The position numbers and the translations under genes are program-made. Positions 1 to 9,617 of a stretch of DNA of 64,000 nt are shown here, one piece after another. The notes under the pieces were generated by a model that saw nothing but the letters and a program-made list of their open reading frames with translations, was not told the DNA's origin and made no database searches. Within the stretch, counting starts at the first letter, position 1; every line of letters starts with the position of its first letter. This DNA comes from JAQGMV01 sp035626595 (GTDB lineage: Bacteria > Pseudomonadota > Gammaproteobacteria > Burkholderiales > SG8-41), in assembly GCA_035626595.1 (NCBI GenBank), contig DASPNJ010000011.1, positions 41,770 to 105,769 of the forward strand. The letters run 5' to 3'.

Positions 1-277
1 GCTCGCCCGGTCGGGCGCGGTGCCGATCTACGGACTCAACTACAAGGACCAGCGAGACGCCGGGCTTGCTTGGCTGAAGCAGTTCGGGGATCCGTACCGG
101 CTGTCGGCATTCGACGCGAAGGGCGCGGTCGGCATCGACTATGGCGTGTACGGCGTCCCGGAGACCTACCTCATCGACAAGCGCGGCGTCATTCGCTACA
201 AGCGCATCGGCGTGCTGACGCCCGAGATCGTGCAGACGAAGGTACTTCCGCTCGTCGACAAGCTGCAAAAAGAGTGA
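1..277 (+). CDS. ccmG: CcmG/DsbE thiol:disulfide oxidoreductase, 3' end
   Basis: This is the C-terminal part of the periplasmic thioredoxin-fold protein that keeps apocytochrome c haem-binding cysteines reduced during cytochrome c maturation. The gene enters from the left edge in the frame of base 2, so the signal anchor and CXXC motif lie outside the window. Visible are YGLNYKDQ, a GDPY segment, the cis-proline loop YGVPETYLID and the helix ending in LVDKLQKE, all typical of CcmG. The identity is supported by ccmH and ccmI directly downstream. The stop codon lies inside the first GTGACG-type repeat, which fills the gap to ccmH. Confidence 0.9.
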   Translation, partial: LARSGAVPIYGLNYKDQRDAGLAWLKQFGDPYRLSAFDAKGAVGIDYGVYGVPETYLIDKRGVIRYKRIGVLTPEIVQTKVLPLVDKLQKE

Positions 278-327
278 CGAGAAAGAGGTGAGGCGAAGCA
301 GTGACGCAGAAGAGGTGACGCGGTGAG
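272..327. repeat. GTGACG-family repeat between ccmG and ccmH
   Basis: Several GTGACG and AGGTGA(C/G)G units follow each other here. They provide the ccmG stop codon (TGA) and run up to the GTG start of ccmH. This is a short, one-armed member of the repeat family seen in fuller form at about 15.1, 22.3, 26.3, 62.6 and 63.9 kb. Confidence 0.7.
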
Positions 328-793
328 AGCGCTCCTCATCGTCTGCCTTTGGAGTCTCGCGGCCTCCCAGGCGGCGATCGCCGCCGAGGCCGCGCCCGCG
401 GCCGCCGATCCGCAGCTCGAGGCGCGGGTGATGGCGCTCTCGAACGAGCTGCGGTGCCTCGTCTGCCAGAACCAGTCGCTGGCGGATTCGAACGCGGAGC
501 TCGCGGTCGATCTCAGAAATCAGGTGCGCGAGAAGATGAAGCAGGGCATGACCGAGCGCGAGATTGTCGACTACATGGTCGCGCGCTACGGTGATTTCGT
601 GCTGTACCGGCCCCCGATGAAAGGCTCGACACTCGTGCTCTGGTTCGGTCCGCTCATCCTGCTCGTCGTGGGTCTCGCCGTGTTGTTTCGTCGGCTTGCG
701 GCGCGCCGCGCGCCGGAGCCCGAGCTCACCGAGAGCGAGCGCGCGCGCGCCGCGGCGCTGCTCGCGCCCGAAGATCGCGCCGACAGCCGGTGA
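323..793 (+). CDS. ccmH: Cytochrome c maturation protein CcmH
   Basis: CcmH is a membrane-anchored thiol oxidoreductase that works with CcmG and CcmI to present apocytochrome to the haem lyase. The 156-residue protein has a signal peptide (about 1-21), the family motif LRCLVCQN with redox cysteines C45 and C48, a helical domain (REKMKQGMTEREIVDYMVARYGDFVLYRPP) and a membrane helix near 99-118. The GTG start at 323 lies within repeat sequence, with AGAGG about 8 bases upstream. The stop overlaps the ccmI start by four bases (GTGA), which implies translational coupling. The length is normal for short-form CcmH of betaproteobacteria. Confidence 0.95.
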   Translation: MRALLIVCLWSLAASQAAIAAEAAPAAADPQLEARVMALSNELRCLVCQNQSLADSNAELAVDLRNQVREKMKQGMTEREIVDYMVARYGDFVLYRPPMKGSTLVLWFGPLILLVVGLAVLFRRLAARRAPEPELTESERARAAALLAPEDRADSR

Positions 794-1641
794 TCGCGTT
801 CCTCATCGCCGTGGCGGTGCTCGTCGCCGTCGCGCTCGCCTTCGTCGTACCCGTGCTCGCGTCCGGCCGGCGCCGTGGACGCGTGTCGCGTGACGCCGTG
901 AACACCGCGGTCTATCGCGATCAGCTCCGCGAGCTCGACTCCGATCTCGCCGCCGGCACGCTCTCGCCTCAGCACTACGACAAAGCGCGGCGCGAGCTGG
1001 AAGCGCGGCTGCTGGCGGACGTAGCCGCGACCGAGGCTTCGGCGCCGGCCGCGCAGCGTGGCGTAAGGAGCGCCGTGGTCGCCGCCGTGGCCATACCGCT
1101 GCTCGCAGGCACCGTTTACCTCCTCGTCGGCACGCCGCGGGCGCTTGCGCCCGAGGCGACGGCGCCGCGCGACGCTGCCGACACCGTCACGGCCGAGCAG
1201 ATCGCGGCGATGGTCGAGAAGCTCGCATCGAGGCTCAAGCAGAATCCCGGCGATGCGGAAGGTTGGGCGATGCTCGGCCGCTCCTATACCGTGCTGGGCC
1301 GGCACGACGAGGCGGCCGCGGCTTACCGTAACGCTGTAGAGCGGCTGCCCGACAACGCGCGGCTCCTCACCGACTACGCGGACGCGCTGGCCATGTCGCG
1401 CGGACGCGATCTCGCCGGCGAACCGGAGAAGCTCCTCGCCCGCGCGCTCGAAATCGAGCCCGACAACCCGAAAGCGCTGGCGCTGGGCGGCACCGCCGCG
1501 TTCAAACGGCGCGACTACGCGCATGCGGTACGATTGTGGGAGCGGCTGCTCGCGCAATTACCGCCCGGCTCCGAGATCGCGAAAGCGGTGCAGGGGAGCA
1601 TCGACGAGGCGCGCGCCGAGGTGAAAAAGGACAATCGGTAA
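790..1641 (+). CDS. ccmI: Cytochrome c maturation protein CcmI (CycH), TPR protein
   Basis: CcmI is the apocytochrome c chaperone that hands substrates to the CcmF/CcmH haem lyase. The 283-residue protein has an N-terminal membrane helix (residues 2-21), the family segment NTAVYRDQLRELDSDL, a second membrane helix near 96-112 (VVAAVAIPLLAGTVYLLVG) and TPR repeats from about 150 to 270 (GWAMLGRSYTVLGRHDEAAAAY and two further units). It overlaps ccmH by four bases and ends the ccm operon. Function is known from the family; the assignment rests on domain order and operon position. Confidence 0.93.
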   Translation: MIAFLIAVAVLVAVALAFVVPVLASGRRRGRVSRDAVNTAVYRDQLRELDSDLAAGTLSPQHYDKARRELEARLLADVAATEASAPAAQRGVRSAVVAAVAIPLLAGTVYLLVGTPRALAPEATAPRDAADTVTAEQIAAMVEKLASRLKQNPGDAEGWAMLGRSYTVLGRHDEAAAAYRNAVERLPDNARLLTDYADALAMSRGRDLAGEPEKLLARALEIEPDNPKALALGGTAAFKRRDYAHAVRLWERLLAQLPPGSEIAKAVQGSIDEARAEVKKDNR

Positions 1642-1673
1642 AACCGTCACAGCACGACTGGCACGAAACCGGC

Positions 1674-2084
1674 ATGCTGCACGCCATGGCGATCGATCCG
1701 GCACAGCCCGACCTGCTCGCGCTGCTCACACCCGAGGGCCGCGCGCGGCTGCCGCTACACCGCCAGCTCACGCTCTACCTCGATCCGTTCGCGCTCTTCA
1801 TGGACGCCTCGCACGGACCGGCCTGGCGCCGCGAGCGCGCGCTGTCCTACAACCGCGCCCGCCGCGTGATGCTGCTCACGTACATCCGGCGCTGGCTCGC
1901 GATCGCTGCCGGGTCCTTCCTCGGGATCGCCTCTTCCGAAGCGCTCGCCGCGCACGCACCCGTGTTCATCATCTCGGCGGCGGGCTTCGGCATCGGCTGC
2001 AGCGTCGCGGTTACCGTGGCCGCGTGCGCCTCGGCCGCGTACGTGCTGCTCGGATTGCGCGGCCGCAGTGGACGCGAGCTCTAG
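1674..2084 (+). CDS. Small two-helix membrane protein, unknown function
   Basis: A 136-residue protein of no recognised family. It has a polar N-terminal half with a basic RRERALSYNRARR stretch, then two hydrophobic helices (about residues 74-92 and 98-123) with a short linker. Its frame extends upstream into ccmI, but ATG at 1674 just beyond the ccmI stop is the more likely start; ATG 1686 is the alternative. No strong ribosome binding site is visible for either. Position suggests co-transcription with the ccm genes, but nothing ties it to cytochrome maturation. The coding call rests on hydrophobic pattern and codon usage. Confidence 0.55.
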   Translation: MLHAMAIDPAQPDLLALLTPEGRARLPLHRQLTLYLDPFALFMDASHGPAWRRERALSYNRARRVMLLTYIRRWLAIAAGSFLGIASSEALAAHAPVFIISAAGFGIGCSVAVTVAACASAAYVLLGLRGRSGREL

Positions 2085-2092
2085 ATCCGCGC

Positions 2093-2290
2093 GTGGACTG
2101 GAAGATCTTCACCCGTAAGATCGAGGTCGACGGCGGCGTACAGCTACGGTGGTACTGGCGCAAGCCCGTGAGCGAAGGCCGCGAGGAGAGCCCGGTCGGC
2201 TTCACCTCGCGCACGCAGTGCGAGGGCGACGCGCGCAAACACGGCTACACGGCGAACACAGCGCAGGCCGAGCGTTCCGGCGAGGGGTGA
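2093..2290 (+). CDS. Small hypothetical protein
   Basis: A 65-residue soluble protein starting at GTG 2093, eight bases after the previous stop. It reads WKIFTRKIEVDGG, then a WYWR motif, GFTSRTQCEGDARKHGY and a short charged tail. The pattern of two beta strands plus a helix with a conserved-looking Cys-Glu-x-Asp-Ala segment resembles short uncharacterised betaproteobacterial proteins, but I cannot name a family. Tight spacing suggests an operon with the preceding membrane protein. Confidence 0.5.
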   Translation: MDWKIFTRKIEVDGGVQLRWYWRKPVSEGREESPVGFTSRTQCEGDARKHGYTANTAQAERSGEG

Positions 2291-2339
2291 TGCGAGTCGA
2301 TTAGACTTGCACGCGGACGTCCATCCACCGGAAAGATCC

Positions 2340-3233
2340 ATGCGAAAACCCGCAGTCACGCTTGCGCTGCTGGCCGGGCTCTCCTCGGCCTGCGGTCCAC
2401 TCGCGCCCGACGCCGCGAAGCTCGCGCCGCCGTCGGCGCACGCGATCGTGCCGCTGAAAGCGGAGCGGCCGGTCGTCGCGCTCGTGCTCGGCAGCGGCGG
2501 CGCGCGCGGCTTTGCCCATGTCGGTGTGATCAAGGCGCTCGAAGCGGCGGGCGTCAAGCCGGATCTCGTCGTGGGCTCGAGCTCGGGTGCGATCGTCGCC
2601 GCGCTCTATGCCGGCGGTTACAGCGGCCACGCGCTCGTCGAGCTGGCAGCGGAGCTCGACCAGGGAGCGCTGATCGATTTTTCGCTGTTCGGGCAGGGCT
2701 GGGTGCGCGGCGAAGCGCTCCAGGCGTTCGTCAACCGCTCGCTCGCGAACCGGCCGATCGAGCGGCTCGAGCGAGCGTTGGCCGTGATCGCGACGGAATC
2801 GGGCACCGGCCGGATGATCGTTTTCAACCGTGGAGACGCCGGGCTCGCGGTGCGCGCCTCCGCGAGCGTGCCCGATCTCTTCATCCCGCCGGTCATCGAA
2901 GGCGTGACGTACATCGACGGCGGTCTCACGAGCCCCGTGCCCGTACATGTCGCCAAGGCGATGGGTGCGGACCTCGTGATCGCCGTCGATCTCACGCGCT
3001 GGCACCGCGCCCGCGAGCTCGCCGCAGCCGATCTCGCGGCGGCCGACGTCGTCATCCGTCCGGAGACGGTACGCACGCGGCTCCTCGACTTCAGCGCGAA
3101 GTTCCAGAACATCGCCGCGGGCGAAGCGGCGGCGCAGGCGGCCGCGCGCGACATCGTCGCGGCGATCGAGCGTGCGGCGCGGCGCAAGTCCGGACCGGGC
3201 CGCGAGGTCGTCACCCCCGCGAACGCGCAATAA
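2340..3233 (+). CDS. Patatin-like phospholipase, lipoprotein
   Basis: A predicted serine lipid acyl hydrolase of the patatin/RssA family, acting on the periplasmic side of the envelope as a lipoprotein. From ATG 2340 the 297-residue product has a type II signal peptide with lipobox LSSAC (Cys18). It has the oxyanion motif GSGGARG (51-57), the nucleophile elbow GSSSG with Ser81, and the catalytic Asp in YIDGG, which together make the Ser-Asp dyad. The frame runs 33 bases further upstream, but ATG 2340 gives a proper signal peptide. It lies two bases upstream of the amidotransferase gene. The physiological substrate is unknown. Confidence 0.9.
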   Translation: MRKPAVTLALLAGLSSACGPLAPDAAKLAPPSAHAIVPLKAERPVVALVLGSGGARGFAHVGVIKALEAAGVKPDLVVGSSSGAIVAALYAGGYSGHALVELAAELDQGALIDFSLFGQGWVRGEALQAFVNRSLANRPIERLERALAVIATESGTGRMIVFNRGDAGLAVRASASVPDLFIPPVIEGVTYIDGGLTSPVPVHVAKAMGADLVIAVDLTRWHRARELAAADLAAADVVIRPETVRTRLLDFSAKFQNIAAGEAAAQAAARDIVAAIERAARRKSGPGREVVTPANAQ

Positions 3234-3235
3234 CG

Positions 3236-4009
3236 ATGTGCCAGCTCCTCGGCATGAACTGCAACGTCCCGACGGACATCTGCTTCTCGTTCGCGGGATT
3301 CCATCGGCGCGGCGGCGCCACGGACGAGCATGCGGACGGCTGGGGCATCGCGTTTTTCGAAGGACCCGGCTGTCGTCTCTTTCTCGATTCGAAATCGGCC
3401 GTCGAATCACCGATCGCGGAGCTCGTGCGCAAGTATCCGATCCATTCGATGAACGTGATCGCGCACATCCGCAGGGCCACCCAAGGCCGCGTCGCGCTCG
3501 AGAACACGCATCCATTCGTGCGCGAGCTGTGGGGGCGGTACTGGATATTCGCGCACAATGGGACGCTGGAGAATTTCACGCCCACGCTGCGCGGCGATTA
3601 CAGGCCGGTCGGCACCACCGACAGCGAGCGCGCGTTCTGTTACGTCCTGGAGACGCTGCGCCGGCGATTCCCCGACGCGCAGCCGCCGCTGGAGGACGTC
3701 TTCGGCGTGCTGGAGCCCCTCACGCGCGAGCTGGCCGCGCACGGCCGCTTCAATTACCTGCTCTCGAACGGCGAATATCTCGCCGCGCACTGCTACGACC
3801 GGCTCTGCTACATCCTGCGCCATGCGCCGTTCGCGCAGGCACATCTCATCGACGACGACGTGACGGTCGATTTCAGCGCCGTCACCACGCCCAACGACAA
3901 GGTCGCCGTGATCGCGACGACGCCGCTCACCGACAACGAGACGTGGACGCCGATGGCACCCCGGCAGTTGATCGTGTTTCGCGACGGCTCGCCGGTGCTG
4001 ACCGCTTAG
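3236..4009 (+). CDS. Class II glutamine amidotransferase (YafJ-type)
   Basis: An Ntn-hydrolase fold glutaminase domain of 257 residues with no attached synthetase domain. The N-terminal MCQLLGMNCN gives the catalytic Cys2 after Met removal. EHADGWGIAFFEG, IRRATQGRVALENTHPF and FAHNGTLENF are the conserved glutamine-binding and oxyanion segments. Stand-alone proteins of this type (YafJ) are common and their acceptor is not known. The start is only two bases after the patatin stop, which suggests one transcript. The gene ends before the convergent gluQ. Confidence 0.88.
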   Translation: MCQLLGMNCNVPTDICFSFAGFHRRGGATDEHADGWGIAFFEGPGCRLFLDSKSAVESPIAELVRKYPIHSMNVIAHIRRATQGRVALENTHPFVRELWGRYWIFAHNGTLENFTPTLRGDYRPVGTTDSERAFCYVLETLRRRFPDAQPPLEDVFGVLEPLTRELAAHGRFNYLLSNGEYLAAHCYDRLCYILRHAPFAQAHLIDDDVTVDFSAVTTPNDKVAVIATTPLTDNETWTPMAPRQLIVFRDGSPVLTA

Positions 4010-4049
4010 CTTCGCCCTAGCCGGACCTTCGCTGGGCGAGCGACAAGCC

Positions 4050-4099
4050 GAATTCTCTCTCGCCGCGCGTTAGCGGGGAGACGGTGGGGGTGAGGGGAG
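4050..4099. repeat. GGGTGAGGGG / GCGGGGAGA dispersed palindromic repeat
   Basis: A copy of a dispersed element with the signature TTAGCGGGGAGA then GGTGGGGGTGAGGGGAGG. Related copies lie at 43956-43999 and 53304-53349, with a partial copy near 49277. Here it runs into the 3' end of gluQ and supplies that protein's last residues (LPSPPPSPR). Confidence 0.7.
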
Positions 4100-4981
4100 G
4101 TCCCGCATCCGCGGCACGCGGGCAAGGCTCCAGTTCGCGAGCGCCCATTCGAGTATCGCCGGCGCGCGGGCCTGCGCCAGCTCCGCAGTCGGCGCCTGTC
4201 CCAGAAAACGCAATGCCGCAACGAGCGCGGGCCCCACGCGCGCGGCATCCACTGCTGGCGCATGCGTCTGCTTCGAAAGCTTCTCCCCGCGCTCGTTTAC
4301 CGCGACCGGAAGATGCGCGTAGCGCGGCGTGGGCAGCCCGAGCAGTCGCTGGAGATAGATTTGCCGCGGCGTGGAATGCAGGAGGTCGGCGCCGCGCACG
4401 ACGTCGGTGACGCCGGCCTCGGCATCGTCGAGCGCGGCGGCAAGCTGGTAGGCGTAGACACGATCCGTACGGTAGAGCACGAAATCGCCGATCTCGCGCT
4501 CGATATCGTGCTCGATGCGGCCCTGAACGCGATCGTCGAATGCACTGTGCGCGGCCACGGTTTTCACCCGCCACGCCCGCGCCGCGCGAGCGGCGGGCAG
4601 ACCCGTCCGGCACGTTCCGGGATAAACATAACCTTCTATGCCTGAGACGGCGGAATCGGCAATCTCGCGGCGGCTGCACGCGCAGGCATAAACGAGCCCC
4701 TGCTGGCGCAGCGCATGCAGCGCCGCATGGTAGGCGTCGGAGCGCGTGCTTTGATAGACGATGCGCTCGTCCCATTCGAGCCCGCACGCTTCCAGCGTCG
4801 ACAGAATGTCGTCCGCCGCGCCCGGCACCACGCGTGGCGGATCGAGATCGTCGATGCGCACGAGCCACGCGCCGGCATTCGCGCGTGCATCCAGATAGCT
4901 CCCCACGGCTGCGACGAGCGATCCGAAATGCAGGGGACCGCTCGGCGACGGGGCGAAGCGCCCGCGATATTTCGTTTGCAT
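4070..4981 (-). CDS. gluQ: Glutamyl-Q tRNA(Asp) synthetase
   Basis: GluQ attaches glutamate to the queuosine base at position 34 of tRNA(Asp). It is a paralogue of the GluRS catalytic core without the anticodon-binding domain. The 303-residue protein has the HIGH-type signature FAPSPSGPLHFGS (residues 9-21), RIDDLDPPR, a zinc site formed by CACSRRE and the downstream YPGTC, and the KMSKS-type loop GEKLSKQTH. The length matches the family. The last dozen residues come from a dispersed repeat and probably replaced the original terminus. It is convergent with the amidotransferase gene. Confidence 0.93.
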   Translation of the reverse strand: MQTKYRGRFAPSPSGPLHFGSLVAAVGSYLDARANAGAWLVRIDDLDPPRVVPGAADDILSTLEACGLEWDERIVYQSTRSDAYHAALHALRQQGLVYACACSRREIADSAVSGIEGYVYPGTCRTGLPAARAARAWRVKTVAAHSAFDDRVQGRIEHDIEREIGDFVLYRTDRVYAYQLAAALDDAEAGVTDVVRGADLLHSTPRQIYLQRLLGLPTPRYAHLPVAVNERGEKLSKQTHAPAVDAARVGPALVAALRFLGQAPTAELAQARAPAILEWALANWSLARVPRMRDLPSPPPSPR

Positions 4982-4997
4982 GCGTTATTGTCACGTC

Positions 4998-5046
4998 GGG
5001 TGCGCAGATTGCGCACCGGCCGGTGCGTCATCGACGCACCCTACGG
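4998..5046. repeat. GGGTGCGC-hairpin repeat upstream of frmA
   Basis: Two adjacent hairpins, GGGTGCGC/GCGCACC and GGTGCGTC/GACGCACC, ending in CCTACG. This family recurs near 13.3, 26.97, 36.0, 44.7 and 48.6 kb. Here it occupies the leader of the formaldehyde dehydrogenase gene, between the divergent gluQ start and the frmA ribosome binding site. Confidence 0.7.
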
Positions 5047-5077
5047 TACCATCGGGGCATTACCCCAAGGAGGCGCA

Positions 5078-6187
<1,110 letters not shown>

Positions 6188-6196
6188 GGCTCACCC

Positions 6197-7024
6197 TCAC
6201 GAGGGCCGGCGCTCCCTGCCGGGTGAAAGCGCGTCCTGCGGCGCTCTCAACACGCGCAGCGCTGCTGCAGTACGCGAGGTGACGCCGAGCCGCCGGAACA
6301 CGCTCTCCAACCGCGTCTTGACCGTGGAAAGGCTGATCCCGAGCGTTTCCGCGATACCTTCGTTGCTCTTGCCCTGGCCGAGCTCGAACAGCACCTGCGC
6401 TTCGCGACGGGTCAAGCCGAAGCGCGCGATGAGTGCAAACACCGCCCCTTCGCCGCGGGCGAGCTGCGTCTCGGCGTCGCGCTCGGCAGCGGCACGCAGC
6501 TGCGCGAGCTCGGAACGTGCCGACGCGTTGCGATAGGCCTGGATGAAGTGCGGCCGCAGGCCAGTCAGGAGGGCACGCTCGTCCTCGCTGAAATCCCGGT
6601 GCTGGCGGCTGATCGCGAAGAACACCAGCCGGTCATCGAAGCGCTGGCCGATGGTGAGCTGATAGCGCACGTCGGCGAGCGGCCGGTAGAACTGCGTGTA
6701 CAGACCCGAGTTGCGCCAGCGCCGTTGGCTGACGAAATCGCTGGTCTTCAGCGCGATCGGCTCGGCGCCGTTCACCTTCAGGATGTGCTGCACCGACGGA
6801 TGCTGCTCGACGTGCTCGAAGAAAGCGGGACGCAGCGCACCGAACTCCGGGATCGAGTCGCTCAAGGCGCTCAGAGAATCCCCGTTCGCGAGGTTGATCT
6901 CGTTGTGGCAGGTCAGCTCGCCGCCGAATTCGCGCCGCACCACCGTCAGCGCGCGGGTGCGAAAGTCCTCTAGGCTCTCTGCGGAGTAGAGCTCGAGCAG
7001 AATCTCCGACCAGCGGTTGTCCAT
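6197..7024 (-). CDS. LuxR-family transcriptional regulator
   Basis: A DNA-binding regulator of 275 residues. The N-terminal 180 residues are a helix-rich sensor-like region of no certain family (GAF-like pattern). The C-terminal LuxR helix-turn-helix spans about 205-265, with the hallmark LTRREAQVLFELGQGKSNEGIAETLGIS and the recognition helix STVKTRLESVFRRLG. No receiver domain is present, so it is not a classical response regulator. It starts 103 bases from the divergent exported-protein gene at 7127 and could regulate it. A GAGGAGG ribosome binding site precedes the ATG. Confidence 0.9.
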   Translation of the reverse strand: MDNRWSEILLELYSAESLEDFRTRALTVVRREFGGELTCHNEINLANGDSLSALSDSIPEFGALRPAFFEHVEQHPSVQHILKVNGAEPIALKTSDFVSQRRWRNSGLYTQFYRPLADVRYQLTIGQRFDDRLVFFAISRQHRDFSEDERALLTGLRPHFIQAYRNASARSELAQLRAAAERDAETQLARGEGAVFALIARFGLTRREAQVLFELGQGKSNEGIAETLGISLSTVKTRLESVFRRLGVTSRTAAALRVLRAPQDALSPGRERRPS

Positions 7025-7049
7025 ACCTCCTCCTCGAAATTCGGCCGTT

Positions 7050-7063
7050 TGACCGATGGGTCA
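7050..7063. promoter_or_regulatory. Candidate operator palindrome TGACC-N4-GGTCA
   Basis: A perfect 5-bp inverted repeat with a 4-base spacer (TGACCGATGGGTCA) lies midway between the divergent LuxR-type regulator and the exported protein at 7127. The size fits a dimeric helix-turn-helix operator. No clear sigma-70 promoter could be assigned on either side, so this is a candidate site only. Confidence 0.35.
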
Positions 7064-7126
7064 TCGCGCCGTTTGCGTTCATCATATTTTGACAGGTCAT
7101 TCAGGGTGCCAACGAGGGGAGATTTC

Positions 7127-8380
7127 ATGATTCGCCAAACGTGTGGGGTGGCAGTGGCGTTCGTTGTCGGGACGTCGTGCGTGTGGGCCCAATCGTCCAC
7201 AGCACAGAAGGCGAGCACGACGCAGAAGGGCGCCACGACACAGGGCGCCGTGATGCAGCAGAAACCGGCTGCGTCGGCGACGCAGCAAAGCTCGACCAAT
7301 CAGCAGGATTGCGGCAAGCCGAACGCGCAGGGCGTCACGGTGCCGTGCCCGGGAAACAAGGCGTCGAATCCGACGAATCCGCTGGCGAAGCCGGGCGGCA
7401 CCGGGATCGGCGTCTCGAGCGGCATGCCGAACGCGAATCCGCTCGGCACCGGCTCGAACATCTCGCGCGGCAGCGGCGGCCAGCCCACCGCGGAGGAGCT
7501 TGCGAAGAAGCTGAAGGACGAGAATTCCAAGAAAAGCCAGGCGAAGACGAAAGAAGTGGGCCCGGAGTACTTCAGCCGTGAGCAACAGCTCAAGGATCTC
7601 GCGAAGGGCAGCCGCGGTGTCGACGTGCCCGCTGCCGGTGCGGCCAATCAGCAGGGCGGCAAGGGCCTCGAGACGAAAGACGTTCACGGCAACACGACGT
7701 CGTCCTCGAAGACCAGCGCCGATCTCGCGAAAGACATTGCTGCCGGATCGACGGTTTCACGCGATGCCGGCCGAAATCACGTATCGCGGCAGGAACAACA
7801 AAGCGACCAGAAGCAGAAACAGCACCCTCAGGGCGGGCCGAAGGGCAGCGATGCCGCGAAATCGCACGCGTTCGGTGAGAAAGCCTTTATCGAGCACTTC
7901 CTGATCGTCGACCGCACGTGGCACCCGAACGGCGTGATGCGCACGCAGACCGTTCGAAATTCCGAAACGAAGGATGCCACGCGCGAATGGTTCAACGAGA
8001 AGGGCCAGAAGACCAGAACGGAGTCGGTTCAGGCCGGCATCCGCCAGAACACCAATCACGATCCGAAGAAACGGCCCAATCCGGAGTCGACGGCCGGAGA
8101 TCACCCGACGAAAACGCCGGAGCAGATGGAGGCCGAGCGGAAGCGCCAGGTCACGCTGCCGTCGGACAATCAGCGCCGTGCGACCGAGCGCGTCACGGTG
8201 TCCGCCGAAACCGCGCGGCAGCTCGGCGCAGGCGGCAATACGAGCGGCAATATCACGCCCGTCGACGGCGACGGCACCTCGACGGGGCCCGGTAAGAAAC
8301 CCACGCGCGGAATCGAAAAGGTCGATGGCCGGCCGGGCTCCGGCCCCGGGCCCGACAACCCGACGACCACGTCGAACTGA
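7127..8380 (+). CDS. Secreted low-complexity protein, unknown function
   Basis: A 417-residue exported protein of no recognised family. ATG 7127 is preceded by GAGGGGAG and gives a signal peptide ending around VWAQS. The mature protein is rich in Gln, Ser, Thr, Lys and Gly and looks largely disordered. Two parts look more ordered: LAKKLKDENSKKSQAKTKE near 120-145, and FIEHFLIVDRTWHPNGVMRT followed by REWFNEKGQKTRTE near 245-310. A short CGKPNAQGVTVPCPGNK segment could form one disulfide. It starts the envelope-protein patch and is divergent from the LuxR regulator. Confidence 0.7.
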   Translation: MIRQTCGVAVAFVVGTSCVWAQSSTAQKASTTQKGATTQGAVMQQKPAASATQQSSTNQQDCGKPNAQGVTVPCPGNKASNPTNPLAKPGGTGIGVSSGMPNANPLGTGSNISRGSGGQPTAEELAKKLKDENSKKSQAKTKEVGPEYFSREQQLKDLAKGSRGVDVPAAGAANQQGGKGLETKDVHGNTTSSSKTSADLAKDIAAGSTVSRDAGRNHVSRQEQQSDQKQKQHPQGGPKGSDAAKSHAFGEKAFIEHFLIVDRTWHPNGVMRTQTVRNSETKDATREWFNEKGQKTRTESVQAGIRQNTNHDPKKRPNPESTAGDHPTKTPEQMEAERKRQVTLPSDNQRRATERVTVSAETARQLGAGGNTSGNITPVDGDGTSTGPGKKPTRGIEKVDGRPGSGPGPDNPTTTSN

Positions 8381-8443
8381 TCGATCGAGTCAAGGCGAGC
8401 GGCGCGGGATCACCGCGCCGCGCCGCGTCACCGTCCGCGCCGC

Positions 8444-9556
8444 TTACTGCTGCGCTGCTTGAAGCGCCTGCGACGCCTGGTCGATCTTCTGGTTCAGGTC
8501 CTGGATCGCCGCGTTCAGCTCCTTCAACGCCCCGGCGATCTTGCCTTCGAAGCTCGCGCGCGCGAGCTCGCCGGCCTTGGCGATGTCGTTCAGCACCGAA
8601 CTCGCGCTGTTGTGGGCGTTGCGCAGATCAGAATCCGACGCCGGGTTGGGCACGTCGCAGTCAACTTCGTTGTGCGGCGGCAGCGGATTGCGGCACTTTC
8701 CGCGCCGCGTGGCGGGGCGGGTGCCCGCCGGCGGTGGAATCAGGCCGCGTAACGCCTGTCTTGCCGCGTCGGCCCGTTTGTGCAGACGCGATACCGTCTC
8801 GCTGATCGCGGTCGTGACCGAAATGCCCAGCGTGTTGCTGATGAACGATGTGCCGACCGCTGCGGCGCGCTTGAGCGCCTCCTCCGCGGTGCGCAATGCC
8901 TCTTCGGCACGCTTGATTGCCGCGTCACGATCCGCCGCGGCCTTTTCTGCTCCACCGGCGACAGCTTGCCGGCGCTCAGTAGTGGCGAGCTGGCGCGTGC
9001 CGCCCGCATCGATGCCGCTTCTGTCCGTCCTGTCGAGCTTTGCGTCCTGCTCCTTGAGCTTTCTGATCTCCGCGTCGAGCGCCGCCATGCGCTGCTGGGC
9101 TTTTTCCATCTGCGCGCGCTCGGCAGCCGTCAGCTTTCCGTCACTCGCGGCGTTCTTGTAAGCCTGCACGTACTTGCGATTGGCATCCCGCTCCGCCTGC
9201 CTCGTCGCGATCTCCTTGTCCCGCTGCGCCGAACCGATCTGCCGCTTTTCGACATTGATCGCGATGCCGCTGCCGGCGGACTTCTCGCGAACCGTCGCCG
9301 CGTCGCGGCGCAGCCGATCCAGCCCTTGCCGAATTTCGTTTAGGCGCCGGTTTGCCGCATCACGCGCCGCGGGCCACACCTTCTCGGCATCCGCGCGCGC
9401 CTGGGCGACGGCTTGTTCGGCCGCGCTTTTGCCGTAGTCGCCGATGTTGTTGAGCTTCTCGAGCGCGCTTCGGGCATCGTCGATCGGCGCCGCGCGCAGC
9501 GGAGCGGCCACGGCCAATGCGATCCAGAGCCCCGCTGAAAAGGCGGTGTGTTTCAT
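8444..9556 (-). CDS. Exported coiled-coil protein, unknown function
   Basis: A 370-residue exported protein. ATG on the reverse strand at 9556 follows GAGGAGGAC and gives a signal peptide (MKHTAFSAGLWIALAVAAPLRAAP). Most of the mature chain is predicted long alpha-helix with heptad-like Ala/Leu/Glu/Lys patterns, for example residues 110-180 and 310-368 (ALKELNAAIQDLNQKIDQAS). A basic, Pro-rich linker with a Cys pair (RGKCRNPLPPHNEVDC) interrupts it. No family is recognised. It is the last gene of a reverse-strand set with the beta-barrel protein and its partner. Confidence 0.72.
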   Translation of the reverse strand: MKHTAFSAGLWIALAVAAPLRAAPIDDARSALEKLNNIGDYGKSAAEQAVAQARADAEKVWPAARDAANRRLNEIRQGLDRLRRDAATVREKSAGSGIAINVEKRQIGSAQRDKEIATRQAERDANRKYVQAYKNAASDGKLTAAERAQMEKAQQRMAALDAEIRKLKEQDAKLDRTDRSGIDAGGTRQLATTERRQAVAGGAEKAAADRDAAIKRAEEALRTAEEALKRAAAVGTSFISNTLGISVTTAISETVSRLHKRADAARQALRGLIPPPAGTRPATRRGKCRNPLPPHNEVDCDVPNPASDSDLRNAHNSASSVLNDIAKAGELARASFEGKIAGALKELNAAIQDLNQKIDQASQALQAAQQ

Positions 9557-9617
9557 CGCGAACTGTCCTCCTCGGTAAATGAGCGCCCGGTCCTCACCAC
9601 GGCCGGGCTTCGCTTCG